From assembly GCA_008508345.1 (NCBI GenBank), contig QNGE01000832.1, positions 35,196 through 99,195 of the forward strand: a stretch of 64,000 nt of DNA. Direction: 5' to 3'. Under the pieces are notes generated by a model. It was not told where the DNA came from. It did no database searches and saw only the letters and a list, made by a program, of their open reading frames with translations. Position 1 is the stretch's first letter. Each line of letters opens with the position of its first letter. Origin of the DNA: Paragonimus westermani (lineage: Eukaryota; Platyhelminthes; Trematoda; Plagiorchiida; Troglotrematidae). Of this stretch, positions 24,457 through 37,925 are shown piece by piece. A program made the translations under genes and the position numbers.

Positions 24457-24769
24457 GACAGTCATTGTTTCTCGCGACCGTCGATCGCTTCAATTGTTGC
24501 TGCTATCCGCATGTCCAATACATCCTATTTTCTTACGTTCGTGACTGGGGAGAATGAAGAAAATGTTAACATCTCACTATATGTCTCCTATTGTTATTCG
24601 TGTTCTAAGAAATGGAACACACTATTAGAATCCTCTTTTGAGGGCAATGTTGTAGCAAGCCAATCTAATCGTTGCATCTACCACTTACTTAGACGTACCC
24701 TTCCAGCGGCAAGCTTAAGAACATGGTCCACAACACTGCCTATGTTAAAATTGAACCTGAAAGACAAGC

Positions 24770-25070
24770 TATCAGTCCATGATCAACCAAGGCTCGTGTA
24801 ATCATCGTTATGTTGCCGTTGCACTGCAGAATATGTTGATCTTACGACTAGGCGCTTGTCACAAGGGAGCAAGGAGCATCATTCAGCTTGCATCGCAATC
24901 AGTTGTCGTAAATCGCTTACTATCGCCATTGTTACGCACCTTGCCGACAGTAACCATCTCATAGACGTCAATAAAGCATACCGGCTTGCCTACGAATTTT
25001 TAGATTCTCAAATCTTCCTTCCAAATTCATGTATGGTTCATGTATGGTTTGTTCGTCCACTTAGGGGGAT
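24770..25070 (+). pseudogene. Second Penelope-like endonuclease tail fragment
   Basis: The frame from 24856 contains AIVTHLADSNHLIDVNKAYRLAYEF, which again matches the H-L-x-x-x-x-H-x-I-D-x-x-x-A-Y/F-R block. An overlapping frame carries the upstream part. It lies 300-400 bp downstream of the first tail and in the same orientation, but it is clearly a different, diverged copy. Frames are broken. Confidence 0.45.
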
Positions 25071-28000
25071 TCTTTGCCGTTACTTCCGAACGCATTTTCT
25101 TATTCGTAAAGTTGTTCACGCTACTGATACTCGTGAACAGGTGTCCGAATGAAATTTGTCCGGAATGGAGATTGGGCCGCCATAAGTTGGGCACATATAT
25201 ACTTAACTTACTACGTTGAGTCACTTTGGTTTAATGTATCACCACTCCCACCGCCAAACATAGGTGCAGATTGTTGACTTACCAAGCCACACGTGGACTG
25301 GATGCCACCAGACAGGCGAACGTTAGACAATGGAAATCGGACTAACTGGACTCTAGTCCACATTCGGGTAAGCTGAAATAGGGTACTGTTACCGGTGACC
25401 GACTACAGTCTTCCCATTTTAATCATGACTGTGCCGTATGAAGTGTGGTTGCGGCAAACATCATATGTCCCATGCGTGAGTACGATTGTGTGGAGTGTGC
25501 GTGTGCGTCTGCGTGGGCTAGATTGTTTCACTAACATGAACATAGTGTTATAACGTCCCTGGGTATTTAGTGCAATTTCGGTGACACCCATATAGACATA
25601 TGGGTCAATAAAACTCTTCCAAGTCGGAAAACATGTCAGAAAAAGCAGTTGAAATGATCACGGTTTACGTGATATTAGTGGCATAGATTATTGTGAAATG
25701 CCTTCACCTTGATTGTGGCTTAATTCGCTAATCAAATTGTCCACTAAGAAAACTGTTCAGAATGGGGAAATCAAAAAGCTGCTTTGCAGTATGGTCACTA
25801 ATAAACGGAAACATAACGTAGTGATAAAATTTGGTTTGAACAGAAGTGAGTGTATCAAAACAGTGACAAGGTGACAGTAGGGTTAACCTATCTACATTGT
25901 ACCACATGCATCACAATCACACAGTATATACAACAAAAACTGAAGAGAAGTAGAGACCCGCTTTCGGCTGACAAATCAAGCACCTTAACGAATTCAACAC
26001 TCGACAAAACAACGAACATGGGTTGTCAAACATACCAGACAAAACTTGGCAACTCCAACACGGCGTGCAAAACTGACAAAAATCTATTAATTTGATTAAT
26101 CAGTCTTTTTGTGACGCTCGCCTTTTGATTGATAAATTATGTTCCCAAACCCTTGCAACAAGACGAGTGTGATCTGTAACGTACCTTCTTATACCCCTTT
26201 GATTGGTTAAAGGCTTACTACGAATAGGAATGTGGATATTTTGAACAAACTAATCGGAAGACCAACACTAGTAAGTATTGGTATGTAGTGCTGACCCGGC
26301 TGCGTTGCCCAAAAAACAACACATAAATTTGTCAGTTTAGAGACCATGATATTTTGGCGAAGGAAAAACGAAGTGAACATCAAGCAGTACGACCCAAGTG
26401 ACATTCATTACAGAATAAGCCCATGACAGCCTGAGGTTAAAGAACACTTGTTCTTGAACGCACGAGACAAATTTGAACCGGTGTATCCTGAATTCCTTAC
26501 CAGATTTCAGAAACTGCGGATTGTGTTGACGCGCTATGGTTACGACGGTTGAAGTCAACGCAGCTTTGTAGTCAGGTAACCTGATGTGGCATCTGAGTGG
26601 TGAAGCTAAGACAGCTGCCCGTTTCCCAAGGGTGTTTTTCATCTGAGCAGACCGCGGTTACCTCAAACAATATAATCATTTGTTCACCCACAACGTTGCA
26701 ATAAGAAACGTAACCGATAACTGCAAATCAGCGGCTGGCACACGCACTCAACTTCTGTAGGATCCCAGGAAGAAACCATAGTTTACATGTAAAGGAGTAG
26801 AGATAAGTGGAACTTACACAATAAATAGTCATATATTCGTACCCAAAGAACGTGGACATCAAGGAGCCTGCACCTCTTAAACTAATATACGATTTGCGAT
26901 TCAAGTATTTACAGGGAAGCTTCTGTCGGTTCATTCTGTGTTAGTGCTTCGCAAACGAGTACCACTCACACAAGGGATTTCTCAACGGATAAAAGAAAAC
27001 TGGGTTTCAGAACGCGTAAACTCACTGGAAGTACAACACGTCACAAACCACAAAGTTGTACAAAGGGAAATTGCAATCCGACTACTATGACTTGTTGTAT
27101 ATAGACTACAATATAGACCCATCAGATGACCGACTAAACAGTCGTGGCCATTTTGTGAAGTCATACAGTTGAACGCACTTCACGCGAGCTAGATTGTTAG
27201 ATGGTGTTTGTGATTATCCATCGGACGTCCGTAATGGCAAAGTGTAACAAATGTATCTCGTAGGCAACTGCTGAATAATTGATTTCCTAAGCCACATGTA
27301 GTGAGCAACTGGTCATTCAAACACCATGTTCATTTTCACCGTTCACCTCTAATTCACTAAATTTCATTTATCACTTGCTGCATGAATTTCACATACCATC
27401 GATAGGAGGATTTGCGATGGTTGTTAGAGTGGAGAACTATATAGTTGATTTACTTTATTGCATATGGTTGTGTACTGGCAGTACAACAGTCTCTGTTGTC
27501 AACCGTTTGTTAGGTTATTCGTTTTGTGCGTTGAACTCGTTTGCACGAGATCGTACAATTTATTTGGCCTGAATATCAACTTTGGATATCAAGCTGGTTG
27601 GGTGTTCGGACCAAGTAACGTTAACATAGGATATCATTAGTAATTGGATTTAACTTCGATCTGCAGTTAAACTTCATTCCCGAAATTCGTTACTCTACAT
27701 GTTTTTGTGTCCTGCTATGTGTTTATGGGGACAAGTGTGTGTACGTTCGTATTCTGGCCCTTTCTGTTACCTTGACGTGGGGTGGGAGCGGATTTGTGTT
27801 GTCCACTACTTTGGAGGGCTTTGCTGGCTAGGACTTCGATCCTTCTAGGTTCAACCATGCAAGATAGACGAATCAGTAATTAGTTACACTGATAAGGTTT
27901 TAAAGGCCATTACTGGCCGTATACGAGTGACCAGGTAGTGAGGCCCTAAGCTATGAGTGTACAGCACTGCAAGTGGTAGAGAAAGCACCCTAAAAAATAG

Positions 28001-28365
28001 CAAACGGATCAGCCGAGGACCAACTGTGGCTATCAACTAATTATTATGAATGGTCGAAAAACCCGCACTAATCCTCAGAAGTTTGAAGCATCCTACAAAA
28101 TATCTACTATCAGCAGCCGTGATTGGAAGCAGGGTATCCGTGTTTTCTTCCCAAAGTCTTCGGGTAGGGTTAACCCTTCACTGCCGAATGAGACAAAATT
28201 TTGAGACATTCGTCTCGATTAGGTTCCAACAAGAAGACTCTATATTCTGTCACCTCGCACATCAATCTTTTGACTCAGAGGATCCAGGATGAATTTAAAA
28301 GAAAACCCTATTTCTTCCTGTCCCAGATGCTAAACTGCTGAGTCAAAGACTCAATCCGAGGTTCA
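25070..28365. other. No recognisable gene
   Basis: The longest minus-strand frame here (26642-26337, 101 codons) contains the stretch VVTIARQHNPQFLKSG. It looks more like repeat-derived sequence than a host exon, but I cannot place it. No RNA gene or simple repeat of note was found. Confidence 0.35.
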
Positions 28366-28369
28366 ACAT

Positions 28370-30134
28370 GTCAAACCGGGAAATGCGGGTGGACGCAAGA
28401 CGTTGTCTGCCGGGACCTTTAATGTAAGTATGCCGCTGTATCTGTGCAGGGTCGGCCAGCCGGAATACATCACCAAACCGATCGCCACTGAACTGAGCCG
28501 CTACGGCATCAGTGTCACAGCTTTGAGTGAAGCAGAGATTTCATATCAAGGTAGGCTCCGGGAAACAGGTACTGGGTGCACAGTCTACTTGATTACCAGG
28601 AGGACAGTATTCGGCAGCATAGTACATGTTTCGCAGTAACTGACTGCACCAATTCCTTGATGATAAGCGAGGAACACGGCAACAGCCCTCGGATCACATC
28701 CATGAGTCTGGGACTCAGTCAAGTCACGTCTGCTTTAAGTGCTAGTGCTCATAGACGATAGTTCACATCATTGTTACAAGGAACCCGTTCTCCAACTAGC
28801 TGTTCAATCCGCTCAACTCTGTTGAATGACGAACTGGTTATTCTGAGTAACTTCAATGTATGAGCTTAGTGCAATTCAAAAGCCTAGTCGAGAGTCATTG
28901 AAGATCACCGCATTGGAACCGTCAGTAAGAATGTTGATCGTCCGCTCCACCTGTGAGCTACTCAACAGTTGGTTGTCACAAACACTCGACTCCAGTAGGA
29001 TGCGAGCCACAACGGGACGCGGACCGACTGTTTGCTTGACTATGTAACCGTGAGACGACCCGACATTCGCGAAGTCCGTATTGTTCGAATGAGACGGAAG
29101 ACTGAATGTAGCACATACAATAGGTCGGTCAAGACCAAATCGTTTACTCATGTCTGCAAACGCGTTTACCGTAGACCATCGAGGCAACGGCAGAAACTGG
29201 ATGCTGAACGACTGGATGACTTAAAGACGAGATGCACTAACCCTTATGGTATGTGAAAACGCTTCAAAGAATATGCCACAGCAGCAACCATCCAGACGTT
29301 AGGCATTTAGTACAGGGTATGCCGGGACTGGTTAGACGACAGTAATACAGCTATCTACAGTTTGGTACGAGAAGAGAATGAGGTGTGTGTTGCTTCCCTA
29401 ATGTATCCAGACAGTGAAGCCAAAGGAGACGCGTTCTGAAGTGATCTCCGTAAATTCGCCGGAAAGCTCCGTAGAATCAGGGCAACTGGTGATGAAGGCA
29501 GTACGAGCTGACGCAGGGCTACTTTGATCGCCGACAATACGAAAAGATCTGTAATTCACCTGAGACAATTTTTGGCCCATCAGTCCAGTCTAACAGGACA
29601 CTGATTGTCGGCGACGACCGGTTCTCATGCACGTAGTAAGCCAGCTGACTACCACTGATCGAATGATCAAGAATAGCCTGTCACAGCAAGATGTCAAAGA
29701 GTCACTTGATCTCGCCGAAAATGTCGCACAGATGCCGAGTGCTACTGGACAACCCACCTTCACCAACAAGTGTAAACGGGTTGTCGGAGGAATTTCTGAA
29801 ACACTGCGGTCCAGTTTTAGAACGTCATTTGCCCCAGTCAGTTCACTCTGCCAAGGAGCAGGAAGCAATCCCTGAAGAGTTCAACGATACCCTAATCGAG
29901 GAGCAGTGTAGACTTCGGGTGAGTCACAGTACGATTGAAGTGATGTTCGTTGCTTTCCAGATTCAGAAAAAGTACCGTGAACGCGACCAGTCGCTGTGTG
30001 CCCTCTTTGTGGATTTCATCAAGGTCTTTAGATTCACGAGCCATGAGACATTGTGGACGGTGCTTCGGATGTTTGGATGTCCGCCTTAATTCGTTAATGT
30101 AGTCAACCTTTTGCATGCGGGTATGTGAGCACTG
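28370..30134 (+). mobile_element. Decayed LINE, endonuclease through RT fingers and motif A
   Basis: Same family as the minus-strand copy at 1-2900, here in plus orientation. The endonuclease N-terminus is at 28430-28620 (ELSRYGISVTALSEAEIS, keeping the Glu of the LSE motif). ITSMSLGL follows, then ELVILSNFN near 28830, LDYVTVRRPDIREVRIV at 29031-29080, and the linker ENEVCVASLMYPDSEAKGDAF at 29370-29440. The RT region from 29790 reads CRLRVSHSTIEVMFVAFQIQ, LCALFVDFIKVFRF and LWTVLRMFGCPP. The first Asp of motif A is kept, but the canonical KAFD is VFRF. The copy stops at about 30134. Numerous frameshifts make it non-functional. Confidence 0.85.
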
Positions 30135-30139
30135 ATGCA

Positions 30140-31635
30140 GTCGTGTAGACCGATCACTAATGATTCGGACACTTTCACTGACGTGCAATGGACTGTAACA
30201 CTAGCAGTCGCCCTTCAGAATTCTGTTGAAATAAAATACCGCATGAATGGTCAGCTGTTGCATATTTGACGTTTTGTTGCCCCAAGCCTGCTACGTAACT
30301 CGGCAGTTTAGATGCTGTTGTTTGCATACGACTGCTCTATTTGTGCACTGTGAAGTAGAGCTGCAACGACCGACCGCAGCGTTTTCGGCTGTGGCGACCG
30401 AGTTTGACTTGGATATGAACACATGTGGGACACTTTATTTTGTCTCATTCTCCTCCATTTGGAGGTATTGTAGTTACGAGTGAAATCCCTAATATTAGGA
30501 ATATGATAGACAACTAACCAAAATTATGCTACTTGGGTAACAGTCCTTCAGCAGTCATTTGTGGACTGCCAATAATGATCTGGAACAATTTGCGAGTATA
30601 CTGAGAGACGCCACTCTAAGGTTAAAAGGTAACTCCTTTTCTACACAATCAGGGCATTGCCCACGCTGTTGTGCGTTAGTGAGACGTACACGGTGTGCTT
30701 ACGAAATCTGTGGAATCGGAGCAGATTCAATGTACAATGTCTAAGACTCGCTTAGGGTATTACCTCGTCGGATGTATGTTCAAACACCCAGGTATTCCAC
30801 CAAGTAGATATAGTCAGCAATGAATCCATATTTACATTAAGCCAACTGCGCGGGCCGGTAGACGTCCGTAAATTCACTGGCGAATGGTTCTCGAAGCACT
30901 TGCTGTAAATGCAGCAAAAAGCATTTGGACGAAATCTCGGTGATCAGAAGCTGTGATTCCAGTCCTTCAAGTTGTAGTATGAACCTTAGGTTGGAGAAGT
31001 CCGTCATGAACCGGATCACCTAGAGGAGTGTGATCTGGACATTCATCCAAAAATTCAGTGAGCAGTAGCTAAGTGCTCGTGAACCCAAACGCACGGTCTG
31101 CAAAAGAAACGTTGGGGCTGTAGGTTGTGGTGACGTGAACGTATGATGCTACAAGTGTGGTGGAGAACGATCTGGTAGACTGTCAAAGTACACACAACGG
31201 ATCGCCAGCGAAAAGGGGGAGCGAGTGTAGTGGGTGTAAGTGAGTCACGTGGGTTATATTTTTTGTTTGTATCATACAAGAAACCACGTCGTTAGGCCGA
31301 CCACTGACTCTCGTTTTCAGACGCGCAGGGTTTGCTGGCATGCTGTCTCCTTTCTTTAAATCTGACGGTTCACTATCTGTTGCAGGTTTTGTTTTGGTGT
31401 TCAGTTCATATTGAGACTGTTTGTTTGCGTAGAACGAATCAACAGACACTCCAACTATGAGTCCCTTCCAGTTTTACGTTGACATCTTTCTTATTAGATT
31501 AAATCTTATGATCGGCGTCTGTGTTTTTTGTTTCCCAGACATGTGTGTTTCACTTCCACACTATCCTCTGACCCCCTGGCCTTAGCTGAACGCGTTTCGA
31601 AGGTTTCCGATCACTCTGCCCTCAGCCTTAAGCCA
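30140..31635. other. No confidently recognised gene
   Basis: Short frames only. One polar minus-strand frame at 31449-31183 (SQYELNTKTKPATDSEPSD) resembles coding sequence, but it lacks clear splice sites on both sides and is not called. Confidence 0.35.
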
Positions 31636-31639
31636 AAAG

Positions 31640-31710
31640 TGGTGCGACGCAAGTCATTTGTGGTGACGTGTGTGCGCAGGAGTCCTTTGGCTCCAGTCAC
31701 TGCGACGATC
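31640..31710 (+). repeat. Dispersed repeat shared with 9.7 kb
   Basis: TGGTGCGACGCAAG, TGTGGTGACG, GCGCAGGAGTCCTTTGGCTCC and GTCACTG follow in the same order as minus-strand 9775-9682. The upstream sequences of the two copies do not obviously align, so the shared unit appears short. Confidence 0.5.
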
Positions 31711-31719
31711 TCATCCGGG

Positions 31720-34700
31720 ACCAGATGCCGTCAACAGTGGCGCACTTGCTGGCGTGATTCACCAGGACTCGCGTGCTAGCGATCCCGTCAACCTGTATTT
31801 GTAGGTCCCCTTGGAATTGGGTCATGTGATCTTCCATGATTTATCGTTTGAGGCTATGTATTGATTTCATCATCCAGTTCGCGGTCTGACTGCACAGCGG
31901 TACGTGCCTAGTGCGACTCAGAACGGAGCTTTCGCCGTCCCCCCTACCGCAATGCGTCTTGATCACACACGATTCTTGTTACTGATATAACACAAACGTC
32001 AACTGCCGTTCGCGTCCCAAAGTGTGGCATCGCACCCAGGTGAAGTTGAAAACACATCAGCTCACTTGTCACTGAATGCATGTTCAATGAGTTTCAGGAT
32101 AGGCTTCAACTTATGCGAACTAACTGATGTATTATCCAGCGCCCAACTTTTACCCTAAAGGAGTATGTGAATGAGTATTTACAGTGGGTTGTTTTATGGG
32201 AGTGTTGCACTTTCTAAGTTTCATAAGTAACGATGAGTCAAACAATAAGCTTAGAAGCGAAGGGCTAAAGGTGTGTTGAACGTGTTCAGGTACGTTTGTA
32301 AGTTGATATAACTACAATATGTAAGTGTGCCGTTTTTAGAGTCATCAATTCATGAACCTTTCCTCCTCGCGTGATTATCCGCAACAGTTCGTTCCGATTA
32401 CTCCTGGAAGTATCAGCAGCAGCGACAACCGTATTTTCTTATCCGCTTTTTATTGAACTGGAATGCGTGAGTATACATTGGACCGAAATTCTCCTGCCTA
32501 AAATTCTTCAACTAGACTGACGGATTCACTGTGAGGTAAAAGGTGCCTAATAGCAGGCGGTCTACATGACTGGCCTTCACCCACTGTATCGCGGAGTAGT
32601 GCGATGCAAACTGTGAGAGCAGCACTGATAGTTAGCTATTTTACAGTGTGCTACCTTGAGTATGTTTCAATAAACTAAGTGAACATAAACCGAGCTATTT
32701 TTATGTATCAGTTGAAGTTCACGATACTGGAAATCTATGGACATGCCAGGATGTTTAGACTGGCTTCCACGCTGAACAAAACAGCCAATACGCAGCACTC
32801 TCTCAACCTTAACTTCTTGAACGTTCTACTGCACCAAATGTTCCAGTTCTCTTCGTCTGTCTACAAACACATCACCATCCTGCTACAGTGTAACGAGCAC
32901 GCGTGTTTAATTCTTTTCTGGGTCTGGATCGTCGCATTCTTTGATGTGCAATGATGACCACAGGACAGGCGGTCAATGGACGATACATAGGTGGGCCACT
33001 CTAGCTGTGCGGCTCCATGTACAGTTCTATAGGACGTGGTGCTTACAGTGATTAAGCCACTTGACTCAGTTATTTGGCAATGTTCCTTTGCACATTCCGT
33101 CTTCAACCATATTCCACAATCAGTCGCTGCTACGTTTTCGCACGTTCAGATATTGATATCCAACTGTTAAAATGTCTGCCTTGATATTCCTTTCTCCAGA
33201 CACAATGAACGATCGTGATTCTATCTTCACCCCTGGTAACATCGTGCAACCAATGTTTTCGTTCCGATCCTCAACACTTACGGAGTCTTGGTTCACGACT
33301 CTGTGCGTTCATACTACAGAGGTGATTTTGTGTTCACAAACCGTCAAAAATTTACGAATCAGACACGAAAATAATCTGGTGCCAGGGTTACCTTCAACAA
33401 TCAACCGGGTTGCCGATTGATTCATCGAGCACGCACGACTCAGTTCACACGCTCTCCGTGAGGGATTCGAAATCTGTTTAGCAGGTTACAACATGTCTCA
33501 CTTTCGACGCACGTTGTAACGAGGATGATAGCAAACAGTTAAGTTTGGAAGACTGTCAACATGTGGATTGCACGAAAATGGCGAGGCTGAGCACAACAGA
33601 ACTAAATGTTGTCAACACGCTCGTGAACAATGCGTCTTGAGAAACAGACTGTTTTCGAAGGCGGAATTATACCTCTACTTTCGGTGACAATGTGGGTGAG
33701 GTCGGCAATGTTTCCGCATTCCCACAAACACTGGCACGGAGCTAAACTACTATGAGAATGGCATCCAGGCTTCACATATTTGCGTCCTTTCTGGACAGAC
33801 TAATCGAGATTCACTTTACATGATCCTAATGGTAGATTCGGGGCTAGAAGGACAGACAGTCAGACGTTTGCAGTGAATAGTTCAGGTTGAATGCTACGTT
33901 CGGGATGTTTGGTACTGTTGATTCTCGAAATGATTATTTTTGTTCGCATCTTTTACCCCACTTTTACTCTTTGCTGCATGCAATAGTCCAGCACCTTTCC
34001 AAAATTGATGTGGAAAGGGCTCCCGTGTGCAGGCATGCATCGACGTTGGTAAATATAGATTATGTACGCATCGCAGTGTTGTCCCTCGTGAGACGGATCT
34101 TTTACTGCGCATGTGGTAGGCTGACCACGCCGTCTGACCCATCGTCTATAAGTCCTTTTTTAATTGGTGCGTAAATACGAGATGGAAGTTTGATTGACCC
34201 TATGAGTAACCGCCTTTGTGTGCTTTCCTTCAGTGTGATCAACCTCGATTGGCTTATTCGGTGAACCACATTGACCGCATAATAAACTTCTTCTTTGAAT
34301 TTCCCTACAACTTTTTGATTCATAAATCTTACCTGTATACAGTGCATTTGGATATTCACCGGTGCTTTGGAACAAAGAACCTGGATTCGAAGCCTAACAC
34401 AAACGCCTCAAACGTGTGCGGTCGTGACACAAGGACCTGCTTCTCAAACAACTTGCATTGGTATTTTTTCGGCTGTGTAAGCTTTGTGTGCGAGAGTCTG
34501 TGTTCAGGTTGTGGTCTAAGACGTGTTGTTTCCTTTTTCAAGGACGTTGGTGGCAAACGTAAGGCCTTGCATTCTGGTCGGGTGATTGAAGACTAACGGA
34601 ACTGTGTAGTCCGCGCGGCCCAAAACTCTAAAAAGTGTAATGGAAACTAAACAGTGGGCTGAATCACAGTCCAGGGTCCAACAACCAAATTGTGGACGAC

Positions 34701-34900
34701 GGGTATAGGCCACCGTGTTCGTTGAAACGAGGGTGTGTTCCATCTACTTAACGCTACTCGCTGGCAGCCTACATTGCTGTACTTTACGGGGAGGGGAGAT
34801 GGATTGAGACTTTTTTTAAAATAACCTGACTGTGATATCACAATCGAACTAATAGGATTTTTTGTTTTCATTCTGCATGAAAATTCAGCCGGAACACGTA
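31720..34900. other. No confidently recognised gene
   Basis: The longest frame (34216-34596, 126 codons, plus strand) is Cys- and Phe-rich with no known domain and is within chance expectation. No repeat seen elsewhere in the window was recognised. Confidence 0.35.
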
Positions 34901-34907
34901 ACCACAG

Positions 34908-35095
34908 TGGTTGATTATGCGAGCACCAAACATACTGACTTCAAATAGAGTAGCAGGGATTAAAAACGATGCTGTGGAAATTGAAAATAATATGAAATGC
35001 CAAAATAGATCGCGAGAGAACTCAAACTGTAGAACAGATGAATTCCAGCGAGAAAATATAACACCTGGAGCATCAAGAGAATCCAGATGTACAAA
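34908..35095 (+). CDS. Candidate exon B of the plus-strand gene
   Basis: The segment lies between an acceptor-like site (AACCACAG, ending 34907) and a good donor (ACAAA then GTAAGC at 35096). It reads as 62 open codons plus two bases. The peptide is strongly polar and Asn/Arg/Glu-rich (IENNMKCQNRSRENSNCR, ENITPGASRES), similar in style to exon A. It starts in phase 0, as exon A ends, and ends in phase 2, as exon C requires. The acceptor has a poor pyrimidine tract; a better one just upstream (TTTTCATTCTGCATGAAAATTCAG) would lead into a stop. No domain is recognised. Confidence 0.35.
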
Positions 35096-35599
35096 GTAAG
35101 CACAAAACGCCTTCTGCCAGCCATTTCGAACGGATGGTCATGCTGTTGAGCTTAAACATTGAGGATGAGAGCAATCTAAATGAAATCTCACAGCATGTTA
35201 TACGGTAACGGGCATCACTGAGCTACAACACTCTTGATCTTCCGTGTACAATGTTGCAGCGCTTGGCGCGGTTAAGTGGCCATGTTGCAGATGCAGGCGT
35301 TGTTATGGTTGTCTCAAATGAAAGTCGCTTCGAACTCGATCTGTGTTGTTGTTACCGTATGCAACTTACTTCCAGCTGTTGTGGTTTACTGTCGCAATTC
35401 AGATTATTATTGACATGAATCATTTCGTGTCATGCTCGTGTCGTGGGATCTATTTCCAAAACTGGATTTTCTGCTCCACCCGGCTGTTGCTGCAAGTTTC
35501 GAGAGTTCGCTATATACAAGCTGTTTTCCACTGTTTTCACGGTAATGCTGTCAACTATCTGCAACATTACTGGTTAACATGTTCACATGTGACAGGTTA

Positions 35600-35890
35600 G
35601 TATAGATCCATTCTGTCTGGAAGCTCGAACGCTGTCAATTTCAGTCGATAAGTATGGAGTCGGGGCGGCTAGCAATGTGTCCCAAAGCTTTGTGCTTGCT
35701 CCACTACTATATCTAGCATTCACAAATTACATTGTACATGGGAGTAAAAGCCTTTGTCTCCTATTCGTTGACGATGTGAGGAATGTGGAAAGCCCGAAAG
35801 AAAACATCATAAAAGAAGACTTGGATTGGTCTGTCATTTGGACTGGGCTATGGAGACTTTCAGTGGATGCAATCAAATGCTGTCAGTAGT
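35600..35890 (+). pseudogene. Reverse transcriptase fragment of a second LINE type
   Basis: In the frame from 35650, SQSFVLAPLLYLAFTNYIVHG matches RT motif B (G-x-P-Q-G-S-V-L-G-P-L-L-F-L-x-F-I-N-D-I). LCLLFVDDVRN, about 25 residues on, matches motif C (F-A-D-D). EDLDWSVIWTGLWRLSVDAIKC matches the following L-x-x-W-x-x-x-W-x-L-x-F-N-x-x-K-C block. The motif C double Asp is intact. This spacing is that of CR1/Jockey-like or L2-like elements and differs from the endonuclease-RT family at 28-30 kb. It is 5' and 3' truncated, with a stop shortly upstream. Confidence 0.7.
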
Positions 35891-36388
35891 TAAATGAGGG
35901 ATCAGGACCTACTACGACACTTGGGCTATCATAATAACGTACCTTGATGATGAGAATGAATAAACTGATCTGATTGGGTGTAGTAGCAACCAGTGATTTT
36001 AGAGCAACGATACACTGTCAGGATGCTGCGAAGCAGGGCTCTTTTCCAGTTAGGAAAGAACTTAATATGTACAAGGTTACAAAGAATTCATTGAACTTAT
36101 ACACAGAACTGAAGTGCGGGTGTATACGATGTTAATAGTCATAGAGACTGTGAACGACTGTCTAACCGGTGTTGGTAGGTTTGTTCACGTGTGTGTGTGT
36201 GTTGCGTTTACATGAAACAGATGACCGGTATATGGGAACGCGTTAATCGGGTCAATGGGTAAATGAGGTTCAGACAGTTTGCCATGGGATGTGTAGGACC
36301 TGTACGAATTCCTTTCGAAGGCAAAGCTGGGTTTTGTAGGGTCTGATTGCAATCACCTTTGCCATTGACAACCGCCTCTCTTTGACAG

Positions 36389-36527
36389 CTCGAGGATGGA
36401 CGCAGGACATCTTGCAAACAGTTTCGAAGGCTCTGTCGACCGTGACTCGATGTTCCGAATCGATCAGGTGGGATCCGATAGCACTCGATCGGAGTTTCTG
36501 GACCCCGTTACAACACTATTTCGGAAG
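36389..36527 (+). CDS. Candidate exon C of the plus-strand gene
   Basis: A strong acceptor (CCGCCTCTCTTTGACAG, ending 36388) is followed by one base and 46 open codons, giving an acidic Ser/Asp-rich peptide (MDAGHLANSFEGSVDRDS, FLDPVTTLFRK). There are two possible donors, both phase 0: CAG then GTGGGA at 36468 (better consensus) and AAG then GTGCCC at 36528 (weaker). The entry phase fits exon B. A longer open frame in a different phase overlaps (36382-36576) but is less protein-like. No domain is recognised. Confidence 0.35.
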
Positions 36528-36529
36528 GT

Positions 36530-37770
36530 GCCCACAAACTCTGTTTGAGAGTCGCCGAGTGGCTTTCCCAGATTAGCCGGCTTGACAACAGTAGGTGAGA
36601 GAATGAATACATAATGATGAAAAAACCTTGGCAAACTGTCTTTAAGATGTAGCACTCATACCGGTCGACTCTTATATAAAATAATCATCCGCGCGGCATG
36701 GTAGATCTCGGTCAATGTATTGTTCAACGGGTTGCGCATCCCAGAAAAAATTTCCTTATTTAACACTTTCACCTCCGTCATCTCCGTCTGACTCCACCAT
36801 TCTTCTCCTCGTTTTGTACACGCACACACGAGCGGTTGTCCTGATTGGAAATGGTGGTTGCTTGAATCGATAAAAACTAAAACCATCGTCAACTTGCCGC
36901 CCATGAAACTAATGTCAGCCACAAATCAGGATGTGGTGATGACTATCGGTGACACCGCTAGAGTACACATGTAGCCACTAGGTTTTCGTTCTCGTGATCT
37001 AGGTCAACGGTTATGGCTGAGAACACATTCTACTTGCAAGTATTCAATACACCCGACCGATAAAACCCTGGTTACTTAGTGGTGTGCCAAAGCCGACTGA
37101 CTTAGTGTTTCTAAACAACGTGGCAATAGCAGTTGTCATAAGAATGTGATGTGAAAATGTAATTAGGTTGCATTTAGATCTGTACTCGGAACACTGTAGA
37201 TACAGTTAAAACCCAACCATCTCGTCGACGGCTTCAACATCTTCGTTCAATTATTGTTACTTCCAGTTTTACAGTCAAGATTGGTCAATATATTTCCGAT
37301 GAATAGCTTATTCTGTATGCTTGAGAACCATTTGTATTCGTTGAAGTCCGGAAGGGGTATCTGGATAAAGGCAATGTAGATTTCTGTATTATCCGTCGAG
37401 ATGATTTTCCAGATTGCGACATTGGTTAGGTGTCCGTATCAGTTGGAAAACGTATCTGCATTCTGTATTTGTAGCTCAGCCGCTGGGGTGCATATGCGCC
37501 TGGCGTGTATGGATGGTTTGGACAGTATTGATACTTTGTTATCCTCGGGTTTCATCAAAAATTATGGAGTTCGTTCTGCGGCTGTTTCATTCTAATTTCG
37601 GTGGAATATCATATAATGCGGACAAAAATAAAACATCAAATCTAAAGTGCAGTGCCGAAAGCCATAGTGGCAAATTTTTAATCACATTTCGTGCACGTTA
37701 CTAAAAGTGTGTCCATGAAAGAATTATGAAGAGTGAGTTTCTTTTCTGTTGTCGTAACATTGAAGGCTAT
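36530..37770. other. No recognisable gene
   Basis: Short frames only. A short GT microsatellite lies just upstream at 36189-36204. If the plus-strand model is right, this is intronic. Confidence 0.35.
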
Positions 37771-37925
37771 TAGACTGAGTTAAACACGGGGCTATTTGTC
37801 TACTTAACCTTTACGTCCTAGAATGCCGACAAAATGCGGAATCTCTCTTTTCAAGAAAGATCGACCGAGATGTCTGTTTGAATGTAAAGGTTGTGAACAG
37901 ATGTGAGCGGTGTTCAAGTCTTATT
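37771..37925 (+). repeat. Decayed SINE tail
   Basis: The order TCTCTTTTCAAGAAAGAT, TGTCTGTTTGAATGTAAAGG, TGTGAACAGATGTGAGCGGTGTTCAA parallels the SINE body TTCTTTTCGAAAGAGGCTGG, GTCTATCTGAATGCGAG, TGCGATCAAATATGAATGATGTTCAA of the 17.1-kb copy. The A and B boxes are no longer identifiable. Confidence 0.4.

Noticed and set aside
31183..31449. Polar minus-strand frame resembling an exon
   Set aside because: No convincing acceptor or donor, and a stop immediately upstream in frame.
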